Assembly: GCF_014117215.1 (NCBI RefSeq)
Contig: NZ_JACGXS010000005.1
Location: forward strand, 124,001-188,000
Source of the DNA: Stenotrophomonas tumulicola
Lineage (GTDB): Bacteria > Pseudomonadota > Gammaproteobacteria > Xanthomonadales > Xanthomonadaceae
Length of the DNA: 64,000 nucleotides
Direction: 5' to 3'
This document shows positions 53,793-62,772 of this stretch, piece by piece. Position 1 is the first letter of the stretch; each line of letters begins with the position of its first letter. The translations under genes and the position numbers were made by a program. Below the pieces are notes generated by a model. The model saw only the letters and a program-made list of their open reading frames with translations, was not told the DNA's origin and ran no database searches.

Positions 53793-54883
53793 ACGAATTG
53801 CTGTTGAACGCGGTCGATCCGCTGCACCAGTGGCTGCTTGGCCTCGGTGAGATCGGTGCGCTGGCCTGGATCATCCTGAAGATCCTGGTGATCACCGTGC
53901 CGGTGATCATCTCGGTGGCCTTCTACGTGGTCTGGGAGCGCAAGCTGATTGGCTGGATGCATGTCCGCCATGGCCCGATGTACGTGGGCATGGGCATCTT
54001 CCAGGCCTTCGCCGACGTCTTCAAGCTGCTGTTCAAGGAAGTCCTGCAGCCGGCCAACGCGCACAAGGTGATGTTCCTGCTGGCACCGCTGATCACCCTG
54101 GCACCGGCATTCGCCGCCTGGTCGGTGGTGCCGTTCGATGCGCAGCTGGTGTTGTCCAACGCCAATGCCGGCCTGCTGTACCTGCTGGCGATGACCTCGC
54201 TGGGCATATATGGCGTGATCCTTGCTGGTTGGGCCTCCAACTCCAAGTACGCCTTTCTCGGTGCCATGCGCGCTTCGGCGCAGATGATCAGCTACGAAAT
54301 CGCGATGGGTTTCGCCCTGGTCGGCGTGATGATCGCTTCGGGAAGCCTCAACCTGACCGGCATCGTGATGGCGCAGGCCGGCAACTCGGGCCTGTTCGAC
54401 TGGTTCCTGCTGCCGCTGTTCCCGCTGTTCGTCGTGTACTGGGTGTCCGGCGTGGCCGAAACCAACCGCGCGCCGTTCGACGTGGTGGAAGGTGAATCGG
54501 AAATCGTCGCCGGCCACATGGTCGAGTATTCCGGCGGTGCATTCGCACTGTTCTTCCTGGCCGAGTACGCGAACATGATCCTGATCAGCTTCCTGATCTC
54601 GATCTTCTTCCTCGGTGGCTGGCTGAGCCCGATCCAGGGCTGGGTGGACCCGGGCGAGATCTCGCCGTTCATCGACTGGATCTGGAAGGGCGGCTGGCCG
54701 TGGCTGTTCCTCAAGGTGTTCTTCTTCGCCAGTGCCTACATCTGGTTCCGTGCCAGCTTCCCGCGCTTCCGTTATGACCAGATCATGCGGCTGGGCTGGA
54801 AGGTCTTCATTCCGCTGACCATTCTGTGGATCGCGGTCACCGCCGTGATGGTGTTCTTCGGCGTGATTCAAAAGGGCGTCTAA
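53789..54883 (+). CDS. nuoH: NADH-quinone oxidoreductase subunit H
   Basis: A 364-residue membrane subunit with about eight helices that links the peripheral arm to the membrane arm and lines the quinone channel. Conserved blocks are [15 protein letters not shown] and [18 protein letters not shown], which holds the charged loop essential for coupling. Stop codon TAA is 4 bases before the nuoI ATG. Confidence 0.97.
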   Translation: MNELLLNAVDPLHQWLLGLGEIGALAWIILKILVITVPVIISVAFYVVWERKLIGWMHVRHGPMYVGMGIFQAFADVFKLLFKEVLQPANAHKVMFLLAPLITLAPAFAAWSVVPFDAQLVLSNANAGLLYLLAMTSLGIYGVILAGWASNSKYAFLGAMRASAQMISYEIAMGFALVGVMIASGSLNLTGIVMAQAGNSGLFDWFLLPLFPLFVVYWVSGVAETNRAPFDVVEGESEIVAGHMVEYSGGAFALFFLAEYANMILISFLISIFFLGGWLSPIQGWVDPGEISPFIDWIWKGGWPWLFLKVFFFASAYIWFRASFPRFRYDQIMRLGWKVFIPLTILWIAVTAVMVFFGVIQKGV

Positions 54884-54887
54884 AGTG

Positions 54888-55376
54888 ATGAACAGGATTA
54901 CCCATTACTTCAAGAGCCTGCTGCTGCTCGAGCTGTTGGCCGGGCTGTGGCTGACGCTGAAGTACAGCTTCAAGCCGAAGTACACGATGATGTACCCGAT
55001 GGAGAAGTTCCCGCAGTCCCCGCGCTTCCGCGGCCTGCATGCGCTGCGCCGCTATCCCAACGGCGAAGAGCGCTGCATCGCCTGCAAGCTGTGCGAGGCG
55101 GTCTGCCCGGCGCTGGCCATCACCATCGATTCGGCCAAGCGGGAGGACGGCACCCGCCGTACCACCCGCTACGACATCGATCTGTTCAAGTGCATCTTCT
55201 GTGGCTTCTGCGAGGAAAGCTGCCCGGTGGACTCGATCGTCGAGACCCATATCCTCGAGTACCACTTCGAGAATCGTGGCGAGAACATCGTAACCAAGCC
55301 GCAGCTGCTGGCCCTGGGGGATCGGCTTGAAGCCGAGATCGCCGAGCGCCGTGCCGCCGACGCCGCATACCGCTGA
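54888..55376 (+). CDS. nuoI: NADH-quinone oxidoreductase subunit I
   Basis: A 162-residue ferredoxin-like subunit with clusters N6a and N6b. The two motifs [14 protein letters not shown] and [14 protein letters not shown] each give four cysteines. The ATG at 54888 is preferred; an in-frame GTG directly before it (54885) would add one residue. It follows nuoH at once and precedes nuoJ by 9 bases. Confidence 0.97.
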   Translation: MNRITHYFKSLLLLELLAGLWLTLKYSFKPKYTMMYPMEKFPQSPRFRGLHALRRYPNGEERCIACKLCEAVCPALAITIDSAKREDGTRRTTRYDIDLFKCIFCGFCEESCPVDSIVETHILEYHFENRGENIVTKPQLLALGDRLEAEIAERRAADAAYR

Positions 55377-55385
55377 GGTCGAGAA

Positions 55386-56057
55386 ATGGATTGGGTAAAT
55401 ATCGTTTTCTGGATTTTCGCCATCGCAGCCGGTGTTTCGGCGGCGGCGGTGATCAGCGTGCGCAACCCGGTCAACGCCGTGCTTTGGCTGGTGCTGACCT
55501 TCTTTTCGGTCGCCTGCATCTGGCTGCTGATCGGTGCTGAGTTCCTCGGCGTGGCGCTGGTGCTGGTCTACGTGGGCGCGGTGATGGTGCTGTTCCTGTT
55601 CGTGGTGATGATGCTGGACATCCATCCGGACAACCTGCGCGAAGGCTGGGTGCGTTACCTGCCGGTCGGCCTGGTCGTGGCGGTGGTGATGCTGGTGCAG
55701 ATCGTCACGCTGATCGGGGTGAAGGGCAGGGCGGTCAATCCGTTCCCGGCCGACAACGCGGCTGCATTGGCCGCCGATACCTCCAACATCACCTGGCTGG
55801 CCCGCAGCCTGTTCACCGAATACCTGCTGCCGTTCGAGTTCGCGGCGGTGATCCTGACCGTGGCCGTGGTGGCTGCGGTCATGCTGACGCTGCGCCGTCG
55901 CACCGGCATCAAGACGCAGAGCCCGGGGCTGCAGACCATGGTCAAGTCGGGCGACCGCCTGCGCGTGGTCAAGATGGACGTCGACCAGCCGTTCGTGCAC
56001 AGCAACACCAAGGCGGCCGATGGCACGCCTGCCGACGGCGAGGAGGCCAAGCCATGA
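55386..56057 (+). CDS. nuoJ: NADH-quinone oxidoreductase subunit J
   Basis: A 223-residue membrane subunit with five helices; [21 protein letters not shown] is the conserved third helix that contains the pi-bulge region. The C-terminal 45 residues are polar and end in an acidic stretch ([12 protein letters not shown]). GAGGTCGAGAA precedes the ATG. It overlaps nuoK by 4 bases. Confidence 0.95.
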   Translation: MDWVNIVFWIFAIAAGVSAAAVISVRNPVNAVLWLVLTFFSVACIWLLIGAEFLGVALVLVYVGAVMVLFLFVVMMLDIHPDNLREGWVRYLPVGLVVAVVMLVQIVTLIGVKGRAVNPFPADNAAALAADTSNITWLARSLFTEYLLPFEFAAVILTVAVVAAVMLTLRRRTGIKTQSPGLQTMVKSGDRLRVVKMDVDQPFVHSNTKAADGTPADGEEAKP

Positions 56058-56359
56058 TTACGTTGGGCCATATTCTGGGGCTGGGCGCGGTGCTGTTCTG
56101 CATCAGCCTGGCAGGCATCTTCCTCAACCGGAAGAACGTCATCGTCCTGTTGATGTCCGTGGAGCTCATGCTGCTCTCGGTGAACATCAATTTCGTCGGG
56201 TTTTCGCGCGAACTGGGTGACACGGCCGGACAGCTGTTCGTGTTCTTCATCCTGACCGTGGCAGCCGCCGAGGCCGCTATCGGCCTGGCGATCCTGGTGA
56301 CCCTGTTCCGCACACGCCGCACGATCAATGTCGGCGAAGTCGATTCGTTGAAGGGCTGA
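56054..56359 (+). CDS. nuoK: NADH-quinone oxidoreductase subunit K
   Basis: A 101-residue subunit with three helices, homologous to Mrp antiporter MrpC. Two membrane Glu residues that matter for proton transfer are visible in [13 protein letters not shown] and in [11 protein letters not shown]. The ATG lies in the overlap with nuoJ; nuoL starts 7 bases after the stop. Confidence 0.97.
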   Translation: MITLGHILGLGAVLFCISLAGIFLNRKNVIVLLMSVELMLLSVNINFVGFSRELGDTAGQLFVFFILTVAAAEAAIGLAILVTLFRTRRTINVGEVDSLKG

Positions 56360-56366
56360 TCCACAG

Positions 56367-58565
56367 ATGGAAATCACACTCTCCAAGAGTCTGTTGATCG
56401 CAGTGGTGCTTGCACCGCTGTTCGGCAGCATCATCGCCGGCCTGTTCGGTCGCCAGGTCGGGCGCCGCGGTGCCCAGACCATCACCATCGCCGGCGTGGC
56501 GCTCAGCTGCGCGCTGTCGGTCCACACGCTGTACCAGTTGTTGTGGGGCGGGGCGCAGCCGTTCAACCAGAACCTGTACACCTTCTTCGAGGTCGGCCAG
56601 TACACCGCCCACGTCGGTTTCATGATCGACAAGCTGACCGCGATGATGATGGTCGTGGTGACCTTCGTGTCGCTGCTGGTGCACATCTACTCCATCGGCT
56701 ACATGTCCGATGATTCGGGTTACCAGCGCTTCTTCAGCTACATCTCGCTGTTCACCTTCTCGATGCTCACCCTGGTGATGAGCAACAACTTCCTGCAGCT
56801 GTTCTTCGGCTGGGAAGCGGTGGGCCTGGTGTCGTACCTGCTGATCGGTTTCTATTTCAAGAAGCCGACGGCGATCTTCGCCAACATGAAGGCGTTCCTG
56901 GTCAACCGTGTCGGTGACTTCGGCTTCCTGCTCGGCATCGGCGGCGTGATGTGGGTGTTCGGCACCCTGGATTACGCCACCGTGTTCGCCAAGATCATGG
57001 ATCCGTCGCTGGCCAACGGTGCCATCCAGGTGTGGTCCGGTTCGCTCGGCCTGTTCGGCATGCACCTGCAGGTGCTGGACCAGCCGGTCATCTGGGCCAG
57101 CGCCACGGTGATCTGCATCTGCCTGTTCATCGGCGCGATGGGCAAGTCGGCGCAGGTGCCGCTGCACGTCTGGCTGCCGGACTCGATGGAAGGCCCGACC
57201 CCGATCTCGGCACTGATCCACGCCGCGACCATGGTCACCGCCGGCATCTTCATGGTGACCCGCATGTCGCCGTTGTTCGAGCTGTCGCAGACCGCATTGA
57301 ACTTCGTGCTGTTCATCGGTGCCACCACGGCGTTCTTCACCGGCCTGATCGGTATCGTGCAGAACGACATCAAGCGCGTGGTGGCCTATTCCACGCTGTC
57401 CCAGCTCGGTTACATGACCGTGGCGCTCGGTGTGTCGGCCTATTCGGGCGCGGTGTTCCACCTGATGACCCATGCCTTCTTCAAGGCGTTGCTGTTCCTC
57501 GGCGCGGGCTCGGTGATCATCGCCATGCACCACGAGCAGGACATGCGGAAGATGGGTGGCCTGCGCAAGTACATGCCGATCACCTTCGTCACCATGTGGA
57601 TCGGTACGCTGGCGCTGGTCGGTACTCCGTTCTTCTCCGGCTTCTACTCGAAGGACACCATCATCGAGGCGGCCGAGATCCATGCCCACATGTCGCACAG
57701 CTGGGTGGCCACGTATGGCTACTGGGCCGTGCTGGGTGGCGTGCTGATCACCAGCTTCTACAGCTTCCGCCTGCTGTTCCTGACCTTCCATGGCAAGGAG
57801 CGCTTCCGTGAGGTGGCCCATGACGCGCACGGCGACGGCCATGACAGCCACGGACATGATGGCCACGCTGTCGAGGCGCAGCATGGCGCACATGCGGCCG
57901 ATGCACATGACGACCATGGCCATGGCCACGGCCCGGTCGAGCCGCGCGAGTCGCCGTGGGTGGTGACCCTGCCGTTGATCCTGCTGGCCATCCCGTCGAT
58001 CGCCATCGGTTTCTTCAGCATCGGTCCGATGCTGCACGGTACCGACTGGGCCGGCCACCACGTACATGAGGCCATCAAGGGCCAGGCGACCAACTTCTTC
58101 ACCGGCATCGTGGATTTCTACGACCCGGCAAAGAACACCGTCGGCTTCCTGAGCGAGCACTTCCATGGTCCCGTGGCGTTCGCGCTGCATGGCATGACCC
58201 TGCCGCCTTTCTGGCTGACCCTGGCAGGCTTCCTGCTGGCGGCGCTGTTCTACCTGTGGAAGCCGGACCTGTCCGGCAAGGCACGCAAGGCGCTGGCGCC
58301 GCTGGTGTCGGTGCTGGAGAACAAGTACGGCTTCGATACGCTGTGGATCGACGGTTTCGCCGGCGGCGGCGTCAAGCTGGGCAAGGTATCGCGCTGGATC
58401 GACAGCAACATCGTCGACGGTACGGTCAACCTGGTCGCACGTGGGGCCGATGTGGCAGCCAACCTGCTGCGTCGTACCCAATCCGGTTTCCTCTATCACT
58501 ACGCCTTCGCGATGATCATCGGCCTGATTGCCCTTCTGGGCCTGCTGATGCATTACCTGCGTTGA
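56367..58565 (+). CDS. nuoL: NADH-quinone oxidoreductase subunit L, with His-rich insertion
   Basis: A 732-residue antiporter-like subunit of the proton-pumping arm. Core blocks include the helix with FFGWEAVGLVSYLLIG, PLHVWLPDSMEGPTPISALIHAATMV and AYSTLSQLGYMTVALG, with the long lateral helix at the C-terminus. It is about 120 residues longer than E. coli NuoL; part of the excess is a loop at about 485-525 with 12 His in 37 residues (HDAHGDGHDSHGHDGH, then AHAADAHDDHGHGHG). The loop lies between two membrane helices and could bind metal. It precedes nuoM by 23 bases. Confidence 0.96.
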   Translation: MEITLSKSLLIAVVLAPLFGSIIAGLFGRQVGRRGAQTITIAGVALSCALSVHTLYQLLWGGAQPFNQNLYTFFEVGQYTAHVGFMIDKLTAMMMVVVTFVSLLVHIYSIGYMSDDSGYQRFFSYISLFTFSMLTLVMSNNFLQLFFGWEAVGLVSYLLIGFYFKKPTAIFANMKAFLVNRVGDFGFLLGIGGVMWVFGTLDYATVFAKIMDPSLANGAIQVWSGSLGLFGMHLQVLDQPVIWASATVICICLFIGAMGKSAQVPLHVWLPDSMEGPTPISALIHAATMVTAGIFMVTRMSPLFELSQTALNFVLFIGATTAFFTGLIGIVQNDIKRVVAYSTLSQLGYMTVALGVSAYSGAVFHLMTHAFFKALLFLGAGSVIIAMHHEQDMRKMGGLRKYMPITFVTMWIGTLALVGTPFFSGFYSKDTIIEAAEIHAHMSHSWVATYGYWAVLGGVLITSFYSFRLLFLTFHGKERFREVAHDAHGDGHDSHGHDGHAVEAQHGAHAADAHDDHGHGHGPVEPRESPWVVTLPLILLAIPSIAIGFFSIGPMLHGTDWAGHHVHEAIKGQATNFFTGIVDFYDPAKNTVGFLSEHFHGPVAFALHGMTLPPFWLTLAGFLLAALFYLWKPDLSGKARKALAPLVSVLENKYGFDTLWIDGFAGGGVKLGKVSRWIDSNIVDGTVNLVARGADVAANLLRRTQSGFLYHYAFAMIIGLIALLGLLMHYLR

Positions 58566-58588
58566 TGACCTGTACGGAATAAGAAAAC

Positions 58589-60097
58589 GTGTCGAACTGG
58601 CCCCTACTTAGTGTCCTCATCTGGCTGCCGATCATCGGTGGTGCCCTGGTCCTTGCCATCCGTGATGCGCAGACCGCCCGTTGGGCGTCGCTGGGCGTTG
58701 CGCTGCTGACCTTCGCCCTGAGCATCCCGCTGCTCACCGGTTACGACCCGGGCATCGACGCATTGCAGTTCGTCGAAACCCGCGCCTGGATCCCGGCGTA
58801 CGACATCGGCTACAACCTGGGCGTGGACGGCATCGCCATCGCGTTGATCGCGTTGACCACGCTGGTCAGCGTGCTTGCCCTGATCGGTGCCTGGAGTGCC
58901 ATCGACAAGCGGGTGAACCAGTACGTGGCGGCCTTCCTGATCCTGGAAGGCGTCACCGTCGGCATCTTCGCCGCGACCGACGCGATGCTGTTCTACGTGT
59001 TCTTCGAAGCGATGCTGATCCCGATGTTCCTGATCATCGGTGTATGGGGCGGCCCGCGCCGCATCTATGCCGCGCTGAAGTTCTTCCTCTACACCTTCCT
59101 CGGCTCGGTGCTGATGCTGGTGGCGCTGGTGTACCTGTACCTGAAGGGCGGCAGCTTCCAGCTGGCCGATCTGTACGCGCTGCAGCTGAGCGCCACCGAG
59201 CAGACCTGGATCTTCTTCGCCTTCCTGATCGCCTTCGCGGTCAAGGTACCGATGTTCCCGGTGCATACCTGGCTGCCGGACGCGCACGTGGAAGCGCCGA
59301 CCGCCGGTTCGGTGATCCTGGCTGCCATCGCGCTGAAGATCGGTGGCTACGGTTTCCTGCGCTTCAACCTGCCGATCGTCCCTGACGCGTCGCAGGAGTG
59401 GGCGTGGCTGGTGATCGCGCTGTCGCTGATCGCGGTGATCTACGTCGGCCTGGTCGCCCTGGTGCAGGACGACATGAAGAAGCTGATTGCTTATTCGTCG
59501 ATCGCGCACATGGGCTTTGTCACCCTGGGCACCTTCATCGCCCTGTGGCTGGTGCGTGAAGCCGGCAACGTCGATGCGGCCCGCCTGGGCCTGCAGGGTG
59601 CGATGGTGCAGATGATTTCGCACGGTTTCGTGTCCGGTGCGATGTTCTCCTGCGTGGGTGTGCTGTACGACCGCATGCACAGCCGCCGCATCGCCGATTA
59701 CGGCGGCGTGGTCAATGTGATGCCTTGGTTCGCCACCTTCGCCATGCTGTTCTTCATGGCCAATGCGGGCCTGCCGGGCACCTCGGGTTTCGCCGGCGAG
59801 TTCATGATCATCATGGCCGCGTTCCAGCGTAATCCGTGGATCGCCCTGGGCGCCGCCACCACGCTGATCATCGGCGCTGCGTACACCCTGTGGCTGTACA
59901 AGCGTATCTTCTTCGGCGAAGTGGCCAATGCACACGTCGCCGAACTGAAGGACATCAACGGCCGCGAATGGCTGGTGCTGGGCGTGTTCGCCATTGGCGT
60001 ACTGGCCCTGGGCATCTACCCCAAGCCGCTGACCGACCTGATGGAGCCGTCGATCGCCAAGCTGGCGATGCAGATCGCCTCCAGCAAGCTGCTCTGA
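58589..60097 (+). CDS. nuoM: NADH-quinone oxidoreductase subunit M
   Basis: A 502-residue antiporter-like subunit with about 14 helices. Key blocks are FFEAMLIPMFLIIG with the pumping Glu, VKVPMFPVHTWLPDAHVEAPTAGSV with the channel Lys, and KKLIAYSSIAHMGFV. The start is GTG (58589). It is followed by nuoN after 36 bases. Confidence 0.97.
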   Translation: MSNWPLLSVLIWLPIIGGALVLAIRDAQTARWASLGVALLTFALSIPLLTGYDPGIDALQFVETRAWIPAYDIGYNLGVDGIAIALIALTTLVSVLALIGAWSAIDKRVNQYVAAFLILEGVTVGIFAATDAMLFYVFFEAMLIPMFLIIGVWGGPRRIYAALKFFLYTFLGSVLMLVALVYLYLKGGSFQLADLYALQLSATEQTWIFFAFLIAFAVKVPMFPVHTWLPDAHVEAPTAGSVILAAIALKIGGYGFLRFNLPIVPDASQEWAWLVIALSLIAVIYVGLVALVQDDMKKLIAYSSIAHMGFVTLGTFIALWLVREAGNVDAARLGLQGAMVQMISHGFVSGAMFSCVGVLYDRMHSRRIADYGGVVNVMPWFATFAMLFFMANAGLPGTSGFAGEFMIIMAAFQRNPWIALGAATTLIIGAAYTLWLYKRIFFGEVANAHVAELKDINGREWLVLGVFAIGVLALGIYPKPLTDLMEPSIAKLAMQIASSKLL

Positions 60098-60133
60098 TCG
60101 GCCCGCCGAGCGAACTGATTCCAGGATTTGATA

Positions 60134-61594
60134 ATGACCACCTCGCCGTTGCTGCCACTGACCGCTGCCGACCTGCCGCCGCTCGCCCCCGAGCTGGTGC
60201 TGGTTGCGAGCGCCTTCGCCCTGATGATCCTCGATCTGTTTGTCAGCAAGCAGAACAAACTCATCACCCACCTGTTCTCGCTGGCTGCGCTGGCCGTAGT
60301 GCTGGTCATGCTGGCGACCGGCACGGGCGGGCAGGGCGAGGTCTTCCACGGCATGTTCGTGCGTGACACCGCCGCCGATGTGATGAAGGTGGTGATCGTA
60401 CTGTGCAGCGGGCTCAGCCTGGTCTATGGCTGGAGCTACCTGCGCGAGCGCGATCTGTTCCAGGGCGAGATTCCGGTACTGGTGCTGTTCGCCACCGCCG
60501 GCATGATGATCCTGGTATCCGCCGGCAGCCTGCTGATGGTCTACCTGGGGCTGGAACTGCTGGCCCTGTGCTCCTACGCCCTGGTGGCCAGCAACCGTGA
60601 GAATGGCCTGGCGTCGGAAGCGGCGATGAAGTACATCGTGCTGGGCTCGCTAGCTTCCGGCCTGCTGCTGTACGGCATGTCGTTGATCTATGGCGCTACC
60701 GGTTCGCTGCACCTGGACGTCATCAATGCCGCCATTCCGCATTCGGAAGAGCGCATGCTGCTGCTGACCGGCGCGGTGTTCATGATCGCCGGCGTGGCCT
60801 TCAAGCTTGGCGCTGCCCCGTTCCATATGTGGCTGCCCGACGTGTACCAGGGCGCCCCGGCACCGATCGCCCTGTTCATCAGTTCGGCACCGAAGCTGGC
60901 GGCATTCGGCATGGCCTACCGCCTGCTGGAAGTCGGCGTGGGTCCGCTGTCGGATGAGTGGAAGCTGCTGGTTGGCGCGCTTGCCGCGCTGTCACTGGTG
61001 ATCGGCAACCTGATGGCCATTGCCCAGCACAACCTCAAGCGCATGCTGGCGTTCTCCACCGTATCGCACATCGGCTTCCTGCTGATGGGCATCGCCGGCG
61101 GCGGCGAGCAGGGTTATGCGGCCGCGCTGTTCTACGCGCTCAGCTACGCGATCATGTCCACCGCGGCCTTCGGTGCGATCATCGCCATGTCCCGCCATGG
61201 CTTCGAGGCGGAGAACATCGACGACTACAAGGGCCTGAACGCCCGTAACCCGTGGATGGCTGCGCTGATCCTGTGCATCATGGCGTCGATGGCCGGCATC
61301 CCGCCGTTCCTGGGCTTCTGGACCAAACTGGCGGTGCTGGGTGCTGCGGTCAATGGCGGCATGCTGTGGCTGGCGATCCTGGGCGTGCTGTGTGCCGTGG
61401 TGGGTGCGTTCTACTACCTGCGCGTGATCAAGGTCATGTACTTCGATGAGCCGGTCGGGGAGCCACTGCCGCGCAACGACGATCGTGTACTGGGCGTGGT
61501 GCTGGGCGTGAATGCGCTGGCGCTGCTGGCGCTGGGCGTGGCCTGGAACCCGATCATGGTGTGGTGCCAGCAGGCGTTTGCACATATTTCGTAA
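60134..61594 (+). CDS. nuoN: NADH-quinone oxidoreductase subunit N
   Basis: A 486-residue antiporter-like subunit, last of the operon. Conserved blocks are YLGLELLALCSYALVA, FKLGAAPFHMWLPDVYQGAPAP and LKRMLAFSTVSHIGFLLMG. The ATG at 60134 has AGGA 7 bases upstream; a TTG two codons earlier is less likely. The 123 bases after the stop, up to tRNA-fMet, hold hairpins but no clear terminator with a T-run. Confidence 0.96.
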   Translation: MTTSPLLPLTAADLPPLAPELVLVASAFALMILDLFVSKQNKLITHLFSLAALAVVLVMLATGTGGQGEVFHGMFVRDTAADVMKVVIVLCSGLSLVYGWSYLRERDLFQGEIPVLVLFATAGMMILVSAGSLLMVYLGLELLALCSYALVASNRENGLASEAAMKYIVLGSLASGLLLYGMSLIYGATGSLHLDVINAAIPHSEERMLLLTGAVFMIAGVAFKLGAAPFHMWLPDVYQGAPAPIALFISSAPKLAAFGMAYRLLEVGVGPLSDEWKLLVGALAALSLVIGNLMAIAQHNLKRMLAFSTVSHIGFLLMGIAGGGEQGYAAALFYALSYAIMSTAAFGAIIAMSRHGFEAENIDDYKGLNARNPWMAALILCIMASMAGIPPFLGFWTKLAVLGAAVNGGMLWLAILGVLCAVVGAFYYLRVIKVMYFDEPVGEPLPRNDDRVLGVVLGVNALALLALGVAWNPIMVWCQQAFAHIS

Positions 61595-61717
61595 AAAACG
61601 ATACAAACCTGCGCAATTCGTGTAATATTCGTTTCCTGAGTTGTGACTGCAGCGGTTCTGCCAGAACATCGTTGCAAGAGGCCTCCCTGGCGGAGGCAGC
61701 AATTCAACCACTTCTGA
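61595..61717 (+). other. Spacer between nuoN and tRNA-fMet, with two inverted repeats
   Basis: TAATAT at 61623-61628 is a good -10 hexamer without a clear -35. GTTCTG-C-CAGAAC (61655-61667) is a perfect 13-base palindrome, and GCCTCC/GGAGGC with loop CTGGC (61681-61697) is a hairpin 20 bases before the tRNA. Either could end the nuo message or sit in the tRNA precursor. This is part of the 589-base stretch without a protein gene between nuoN and rimP. Confidence 0.45.
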
Positions 61718-61794
61718 TGCGGGGTGGAGCAGTCTGGCAGCTCGTCGGGCTCATAACCCGAAGGTCGCAGGTTCAAATCCTGCCCCCGCTACCA
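61718..61794 (+). tRNA. Initiator tRNA-fMet (anticodon CAT)
   Basis: A 77-base tRNA with encoded CCA. Initiator features are clear: three G-C pairs in the anticodon stem (GGG/CCC around CTCATAA), the A11-U24 pair in the D stem (GAGC/GCTC), and no Watson-Crick pair at 1-72. The 1-72 positions are T and T, so the mismatch is U-U and not the C-A of E. coli. An intrinsic terminator follows at 61814. rimP and nusA lie downstream, the usual metY-rimP-nusA order. Confidence 0.96.
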
Positions 61795-61813
61795 ACTAGG
61801 CATCAGACGAAAG

Positions 61814-61841
61814 GCGATTCCGGAAACGGGGTCGCTTTTTT
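61814..61841 (+). terminator. Intrinsic terminator after tRNA-fMet
   Basis: GCGATTCC/GGGGTCGC form an 8-base-pair stem with two G-U pairs and loop GGAAAC, followed by six T residues. It lies 19 bases past the tRNA CCA end. Confidence 0.8.
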
Positions 61842-62046
61842 CGTTGCTGCCCGGGCGGGTGCCGCGCACCTTGCACCAACCCGGTGCAAGGTCTATCATC
61901 AGCGGGCTGGCGGTATATCTGATGGTTGGCTCTGTATCGAGTGCGATCATCCCGCCACCGGCTTCGACCAGAAGCTGGGCTTCGCAGGGGATCGCGTCAG
62001 CGCGCCCTGCGGCCGGAATCCAATGACCGGATTTCTACCGGACAAG

Positions 62047-62066
62047 GGGCCCAGCGGGCCCTTTTT
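62047..62066 (+). terminator. Second hairpin with T-run upstream of rimP
   Basis: GGGCCC-AGC-GGGCCC followed by five T residues looks like a compact intrinsic terminator. It lies 118 bases before the rimP GTG. It may be a second stop for read-through from the tRNA or an attenuator in the rimP-nusA leader. The 200 bases between the two terminators show nothing else that I can identify. Confidence 0.65.
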
Positions 62067-62113
62067 CGTTTCCGGAAAGGGGTCGGCGTACTGGCTCGAT
62101 CACTTTGTTTTCC

Positions 62114-62167
62114 AGCCGGGCTTGGCCCGGCTCTACAGAAACCCAGCCGGGCATGGCCCGGCTCTAC
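62114..62167. repeat. Two tandem GTAG-type repeats in the rimP leader
   Basis: Units at 62114-62136 and 62145-62167 share the stem AGCCGGGC/GCCCGGCT around A/TTG and both end CTAC, with the same eight following bases (AGAAACCC/AGAAACAA). The second ends 16 bases before the rimP GTG, so any transcript of rimP-nusA that starts upstream carries two hairpins next to its first ribosome-binding site. Confidence 0.85.
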
Positions 62168-62183
62168 AGAAACAAGGCAGGCT

Positions 62184-62768
62184 GTGAGCGACAAGGCAAC
62201 TGAAATCGCGAATCTGCTCGGCCCCACCGTCGATGCGCTGGGCCTGGAGCTGCTGGGCGTCGAGTATCTGCCTGCACCCGGCGGCGCTACGCTGCGTCTG
62301 TACATCGACGTACTGATCGCCGAGCAGGACGAGCGCATCATCAACGTCGAAGACTGTGAGCGCGTGAGCCGCGAAGTGTCCGCGCAGATGGACGTGGAAG
62401 ATCCGATCAGCGGCAATTACACGCTGGAGGTCTCTTCGCCCGGCGTGGATCGCCCGCTGTTCAACCTGCAGCAGTTCGGCCAGCACCTGGGGCAGAACGC
62501 CAAGGTGCAGTTGAAGCTTCCGCAGGAAAACCGTCGCCGCCTGCAGGGTCGTATCGACGCGGTCGATGCGGAACAGGGCACGATCAGCTTCACGGTCGAC
62601 AACGCCACGCTGGTGGTGTCGGCCGACAACATCGACAAGGCACGCATCATGCCCGACTGGGTGGCGCTGGGGCTGGCCCCGAGCAAGCCCACCGGTCCGG
62701 CCAAGCGTCCGAAGCCGAACAAGAATCCATCCAACGAGCCTGCGGCCAAGAAGCCGCGCGCGGAGTGA
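62184..62768 (+). CDS. rimP: Ribosome maturation factor RimP
   Basis: A 194-residue RimP, needed for 30S subunit maturation. The N-terminal alpha/beta domain ([49 protein letters not shown] in parts, [12 protein letters not shown]) and the Sm-like C-terminal domain are present. The last 30 residues form a Lys/Pro-rich tail ([20 protein letters not shown]) beyond the family core. The start is GTG at 62184; no strong ribosome-binding site is seen, with AAGGCAG just upstream. nusA begins 4 bases after the stop. Confidence 0.95.
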   Translation: MSDKATEIANLLGPTVDALGLELLGVEYLPAPGGATLRLYIDVLIAEQDERIINVEDCERVSREVSAQMDVEDPISGNYTLEVSSPGVDRPLFNLQQFGQHLGQNAKVQLKLPQENRRRLQGRIDAVDAEQGTISFTVDNATLVVSADNIDKARIMPDWVALGLAPSKPTGPAKRPKPNKNPSNEPAAKKPRAE

Positions 62769-62772
62769 GCCA

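Noticed and set aside
56325..58553. A 742-codon open frame on the minus strand opposite nuoL
   Set aside because: It mirrors nuoL exactly, is rich in His, Gln and Arg as expected for the antisense of a hydrophobic GC-rich gene, and has no recognisable domain.
61795..62183. A small gene or riboswitch between tRNA-fMet and rimP
   Set aside because: The open frame here starts without a ribosome-binding site, has no recognisable product, and the region is explained by two hairpins and two repeats; no known riboswitch core was recognised.
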